Shown here: positions 61,463 through 64,000 of the stretch, one piece after another
Numbering within the stretch: the first letter of the stretch is position 1
Layout: every line of letters starts with the position of its first letter
Source of the DNA: JAUXFS01 sp050329575
GTDB lineage: Bacteria; Pseudomonadota; Alphaproteobacteria; Rhodospirillales; Defluviicoccaceae
DNA: 64,000 nt
Direction: 5' to 3'
NCBI GenBank assembly: GCA_050329575.1
Contig: JBHJOP010000039.1
Span: forward strand, 16,270-80,269
Notes under the pieces: generated by a model
Databases searched by the model: none
What the model was told of the DNA's origin: nothing
Seen by the model: only the letters and a program-made list of their open reading frames with translations
Made by a program: the position numbers and the translations under genes

Positions 61463-63463
61463 ATGCGCATGCAGGATCTCTTTCAGCGGCCGACCGCCGC
61501 CCGCGAGGACTACACCGCCAAGGACATCGAGGTTCTCGAGGGCCTGGAGCCGGTGCGGCGCCGGCCGGCGATGTACATCGGCGGCACCGACGAGCGGGCG
61601 CTGCACCACCTGGTGGCGGAGCTGCTCGACAACGCCATGGACGAGGCGGTCGCCGGCCACGCCTCCCGCATCGAGCTCGACCTCGCCGCCGACGGCACGG
61701 TGACGGTGCGCGACAACGGCCGCGGCATTCCCGTCGACCCCCATCCGAAGTTCAGGACCAAGTCCGCCCTCGAGGTGATCCTGACCACGCTGCATTCGGG
61801 CGGCAAGTTCGGCGGCAAGGTCTACCACACCGCGGGCGGGCTGCACGGGGTCGGGCTGTCGGTGGTCAACGCGCTCTCCGACCGGCTGACCGTCGAGGTC
61901 GCCCGCGACCGCTGCCTGTGGACCCAGGACTACGCCCGCGGCAAGCCGCAGGGGCCGCTGATCAACCGGGGAGCCGTGCACAACCGCCGCGGCACCTCGG
62001 TCGGCTTCCACGCCGATGCGGCGATCTTCGGCTCCGACGCCCGCCCGCGGCCGGCGGCGCTGTACCGGATGGCGCGCTCCAAGGCCTACCTGTTCCGCGG
62101 CGTCGAGATCCGCTGGGGGTGCGATCCGGCGCTGATCGCCGCCGGCGATCCGACCCCGGCCGCCGACGTGCTGCGCTTCCCGGGCGGGCTGCACGACTTC
62201 CTGGTCTCGGCGCTCGGCGACCGGCCGCTGGTGACGCCGGCGCCGTTCTCCGGCCAGGCGGCGCTCGACGGCGGCACCGGCAAGGTCGAATGGGCGGTGG
62301 CGTGGCCGGCCGACGGCGAGGACGGCTTCCTCAACGCCTACTGCAACACGGTGCCGACGCCGCTCGGCGGCACCCACGAGGCCGGCTTCCGGACGGCGCT
62401 GACGCGCGGCCTCAAGGCCTACGCCGAGCTGGTCGGCAACCGCGCCGCCGCCCGGATCGCCGCCGAGGACGTGCTCGGCGGCGCCGCGGCGATGCTGTCG
62501 GTGTTCATCCCCGAGCCGCAGTTCCAGGGCCAGACCAAGGAGCGGCTGACGACGCCCGCGGCGGCGCGGCTGGTCGAGACCGGGGTGCGCGACCATTTCG
62601 ACCACTGGCTGTCGGGGGCGCCGGAGACGGCGAAGGCGCTCATCGACGAGATCGTCGCCCGCGCCGAGCAGCGGCTGCGCCGCCGCCAGGAGAAGGAGAC
62701 GCGGCGCAAGACCGCGACCCGCCGGCTGCGGCTGCCCGGCAAGCTCGCCGACTGCGCCCGCACCACCGCCGCCGGCACCGAGCTGTTCCTGGTCGAGGGC
62801 GATTCCGCCGGCGGCTCGGCCAAGCAGGCCCGCGACCGAGAGACCCAGGCGGTGCTGCCGCTGAAGGGCAAGATCCTCAACGTCGCCAGCGCGTCGGCCG
62901 ACAAGCAGCGCGCCAACCAGGAGCTGCGCGACCTCGTCGAGGCGCTCGGCTGCGGCATCGGCGGCGGCCTCGAGCTCTCGGCGCTGCGCTACGAGAAGGT
63001 GGTCATCATGACCGACGCCGACGTCGACGGCGCCCACATCGCCGCGCTGTTGATGACCTTCTTCTTCACCGAGATGCCGCGGCTGATCGAGGCCGGCCAC
63101 CTGTTCCTGGCGGTGCCGCCGCTCTACCGGCTGACCTGCGGCGCGACCACGCTCTATGCCCGCGACGACGCCGACCGCGACCGGCTGCTGCGGACGCTGC
63201 CGGCCGGCCGCGCCAAGCTCGAGGTCAGCCGCTTCAAGGGCCTGGGCGAGATGCCGCCGGCGCAGCTCAAGGCGACGACCATGAGCCCGGCGACGCGGTC
63301 GCTGCTGCGCGTCGTGCTGCCCGGCCGGGGACCGGGGCCGGGGCCCGACGGCGGCGGCGGCGACACCGCCCGCCTGGTCGAGACGCTGATGGGCCGCCGC
63401 CCGGAGCTCCGCTTCGCCTACATCCAGGAGCACGCCCGCTTCGTCGCGGCGATCGACGTCTAG
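61463..63463 (+). CDS. parE: DNA topoisomerase IV subunit B
   Basis: A 666-residue ATPase subunit of topoisomerase IV, which unlinks daughter chromosomes. GHKL ATPase motifs: VAELLDNAMDEAVAGHA, VRDNGRGIPVD and HTAGGLHGVGLSVVNALSD. The TOPRIM domain has LFLVEGDSAGGSAKQARDRE, LPLKGKILNV and MTDADVDGAHIA. C-terminal KGLGEMPPAQL. Typical ParE length (shorter than GyrB). A Pro/Gly run follows position 610. ATG at 61463; a second ATG at 61469. Confidence 0.95.
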   Translation: MRMQDLFQRPTAAREDYTAKDIEVLEGLEPVRRRPAMYIGGTDERALHHLVAELLDNAMDEAVAGHASRIELDLAADGTVTVRDNGRGIPVDPHPKFRTKSALEVILTTLHSGGKFGGKVYHTAGGLHGVGLSVVNALSDRLTVEVARDRCLWTQDYARGKPQGPLINRGAVHNRRGTSVGFHADAAIFGSDARPRPAALYRMARSKAYLFRGVEIRWGCDPALIAAGDPTPAADVLRFPGGLHDFLVSALGDRPLVTPAPFSGQAALDGGTGKVEWAVAWPADGEDGFLNAYCNTVPTPLGGTHEAGFRTALTRGLKAYAELVGNRAAARIAAEDVLGGAAAMLSVFIPEPQFQGQTKERLTTPAAARLVETGVRDHFDHWLSGAPETAKALIDEIVARAEQRLRRRQEKETRRKTATRRLRLPGKLADCARTTAAGTELFLVEGDSAGGSAKQARDRETQAVLPLKGKILNVASASADKQRANQELRDLVEALGCGIGGGLELSALRYEKVVIMTDADVDGAHIAALLMTFFFTEMPRLIEAGHLFLAVPPLYRLTCGATTLYARDDADRDRLLRTLPAGRAKLEVSRFKGLGEMPPAQLKATTMSPATRSLLRVVLPGRGPGPGPDGGGGDTARLVETLMGRRPELRFAYIQEHARFVAAIDV

Positions 63464-63620
63464 GCCCGAAAGGCCGCGGCGGGCCCAGGGCGGACCCGGG
63501 CGGACCCGGGCGCGCGGCCGATCCCCCACCCGGCGGCGGGGTCTTGCCCGACGATCGCCGATCCCCTCTCTCGCGCCAGCCCCTTGAAAACAAAGGACCT
63601 CACGGGAGCGCCCGGATCAT

Positions 63621-63650
63621 CGTCAAAAATCGTCAAAAATCGTCAAAACC
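63621..63650. repeat. Tandem 10-bp repeat array, copy 1
   Basis: Three head-to-tail units of CGTCAAAAAT (the third ends CGTCAAAACC). The period is one helical turn, so the same face of DNA is presented each time. Confidence 0.85.
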
Positions 63651-63775
63651 GCCAGCAACCCGTTGATATCATTCGTTTTTCAATGCCCCTTCGTTCCGCT
63701 CCCGCAACGGCCCGCAAGCCGTTGATCGCCAACGAAACCCCGCCCCGCCCGCCGGCGCCTGCGTCCCTACGCGAT

Positions 63776-63810
63776 CGTCAAAAGTCGTCAAAAATCGTCA
63801 AAAGTCGTCA
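63776..63810. repeat. Tandem 10-bp repeat array, copy 2
   Basis: Three and a half units CGTCAAAAGT / CGTCAAAAAT / CGTCAAAAGT / CGTCA, the same unit as at 63621-63650, 155 bases downstream and in the same orientation. Confidence 0.85.
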
Positions 63811-63890
63811 TCCCCGCCGCCAGACCCCTCCAACCGCCCCGCCGTCCCGGAAGGGAACAAACGGGCATCATACGCCGTTCCAACGCTGAA

Positions 63891-63912
63891 AGCAAGGACT
63901 ATTATCCTTGCT
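63891..63912. terminator. Perfect 8-bp hairpin
   Basis: AGCAAGGA (63891-63898) pairs with TCCTTGCT (63905-63912) across CTATTA. It could end a transcript or belong to the leader of a gene beyond the window; no T-run follows. Confidence 0.4.
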
Positions 63913-64000
63913 GCTCGGTGCCGTCGCATTCCGCGGCCGACGATCCGGGGGCGATGTGGCGATTTGCGGCCGGCGGCGCATGCGCTACAGTGGACGCCAC

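Larger units (their letters stand above)
63464..64000. other. Gene-poor region after parE with tandem repeats
   Basis: No convincing gene in about 540 bases. It includes three copies of AGGGCGGACCCGGG-like short repeats near 63487-63512, two arrays of a 10-bp repeat (listed separately), and a hairpin at 63891-63912. An ORF at 63584-63889 is low-complexity and consists mainly of the repeats. Confidence 0.5.

Noticed and set aside
63621..63810. CRISPR array
   Set aside because: The units are 10 bp and contiguous with no spacers; no cas genes are nearby.
63584..63889. A 101-codon ORF over the 10-bp repeats
   Set aside because: Its sequence is mostly translated repeats and Pro/Arg runs, with no ribosome site or family.

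Overview
This 64 kb window is GC-rich chromosomal DNA, most likely from an alphaproteobacterium near the Rhodospirillales. Supporting signs are an NDUFA12-type complex I accessory gene, the gene block aroQ-accB-accC-aat / DUF2155 / tandem MlaD / NDUFA12, a sulfate-assimilation operon cysG-DUF2849-cysI-DUF934-cysH, a B12-dependent ribonucleotide reductase, two TAXI-type TRAP transporters, and an ornithine decarboxylase preceded by a long leader. Most of the window reads as ordinary core chromosome. Decayed mobile or accessory material is confined to the left edge (a frameshifted ISAs1-family transposase) and to about 48.3-48.55 kb (a broken VapBC-like toxin-antitoxin remnant).

Layout. 0-1 kb: transposase remnant. 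1.2-8.6 kb: orphan DctP-type binding protein, cytochrome c, then on the minus strand a TAXI TRAP operon (binding protein, fused permease, universal stress protein) and a class III aminotransferase. 8.7-15.8 kb: apt, mutY, DUF721/DciA-like gene, DMT transporter, alpha/beta hydrolase, a small orphan, hemerythrin-like protein and a secreted TIM-barrel glycosidase-like protein. 16-23.3 kb: an Mrp-type cation/proton antiporter operon with three NuoL/MrpD-like subunits, in which the DUF4040 gene carries an in-frame TAA. 23.4-27.4 kb: the Anbu operon (ATP-grasp, alpha-E, transglutaminase, Anbu). 28-31.3 kb: a second TAXI TRAP system. 31.3-34.9 kb: Panacea-like protein, then YdbH-YnbE-YdbL envelope genes. 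34.9-37.4 kb: ornithine decarboxylase with a leader peptide and RNA leader, then a ThiS-ThiG fusion. 37.6-43.1 kb: aroQ, accB, accC, aat and the convergent DUF2155, methyltransferase, MlaD and NDUFA12 genes. 43.3-48.6 kb: nrdJ, a catalytically degenerate nucleotidyltransferase, and toxin-antitoxin debris. 48.6-53.4 kb: alcohol dehydrogenase, PfkB kinase, aroE, RidA, tRNA-His and an aminotransferase. 53.6-55.6 kb: glnB-glnA behind a sigma-54-like promoter. 55.6-60.3 kb: the sulfur operon. 60.5-64 kb: queuosine-precursor transporter, a small ORF, parE, and a gene-poor tail with 10-bp tandem repeats.

Functional themes are nitrogen control (glnB/glnA), sulfate reduction to sulfide with its siroheme synthase, sodium/proton exchange, solute uptake by TRAP transporters, and lipid transport to the outer membrane (MlaD, YdbH). 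The features most worth follow-up are the ornithine decarboxylase leader (strong promoter, stable hairpin, 31-codon ORF with an excellent ribosome site), the stop codon inside the DUF4040 antiporter gene, the degenerate CBASS-like nucleotidyltransferase beside a decayed toxin-antitoxin pair, and the helically phased repeats after parE. Function calls rest on family motifs read by eye; no database search was run.
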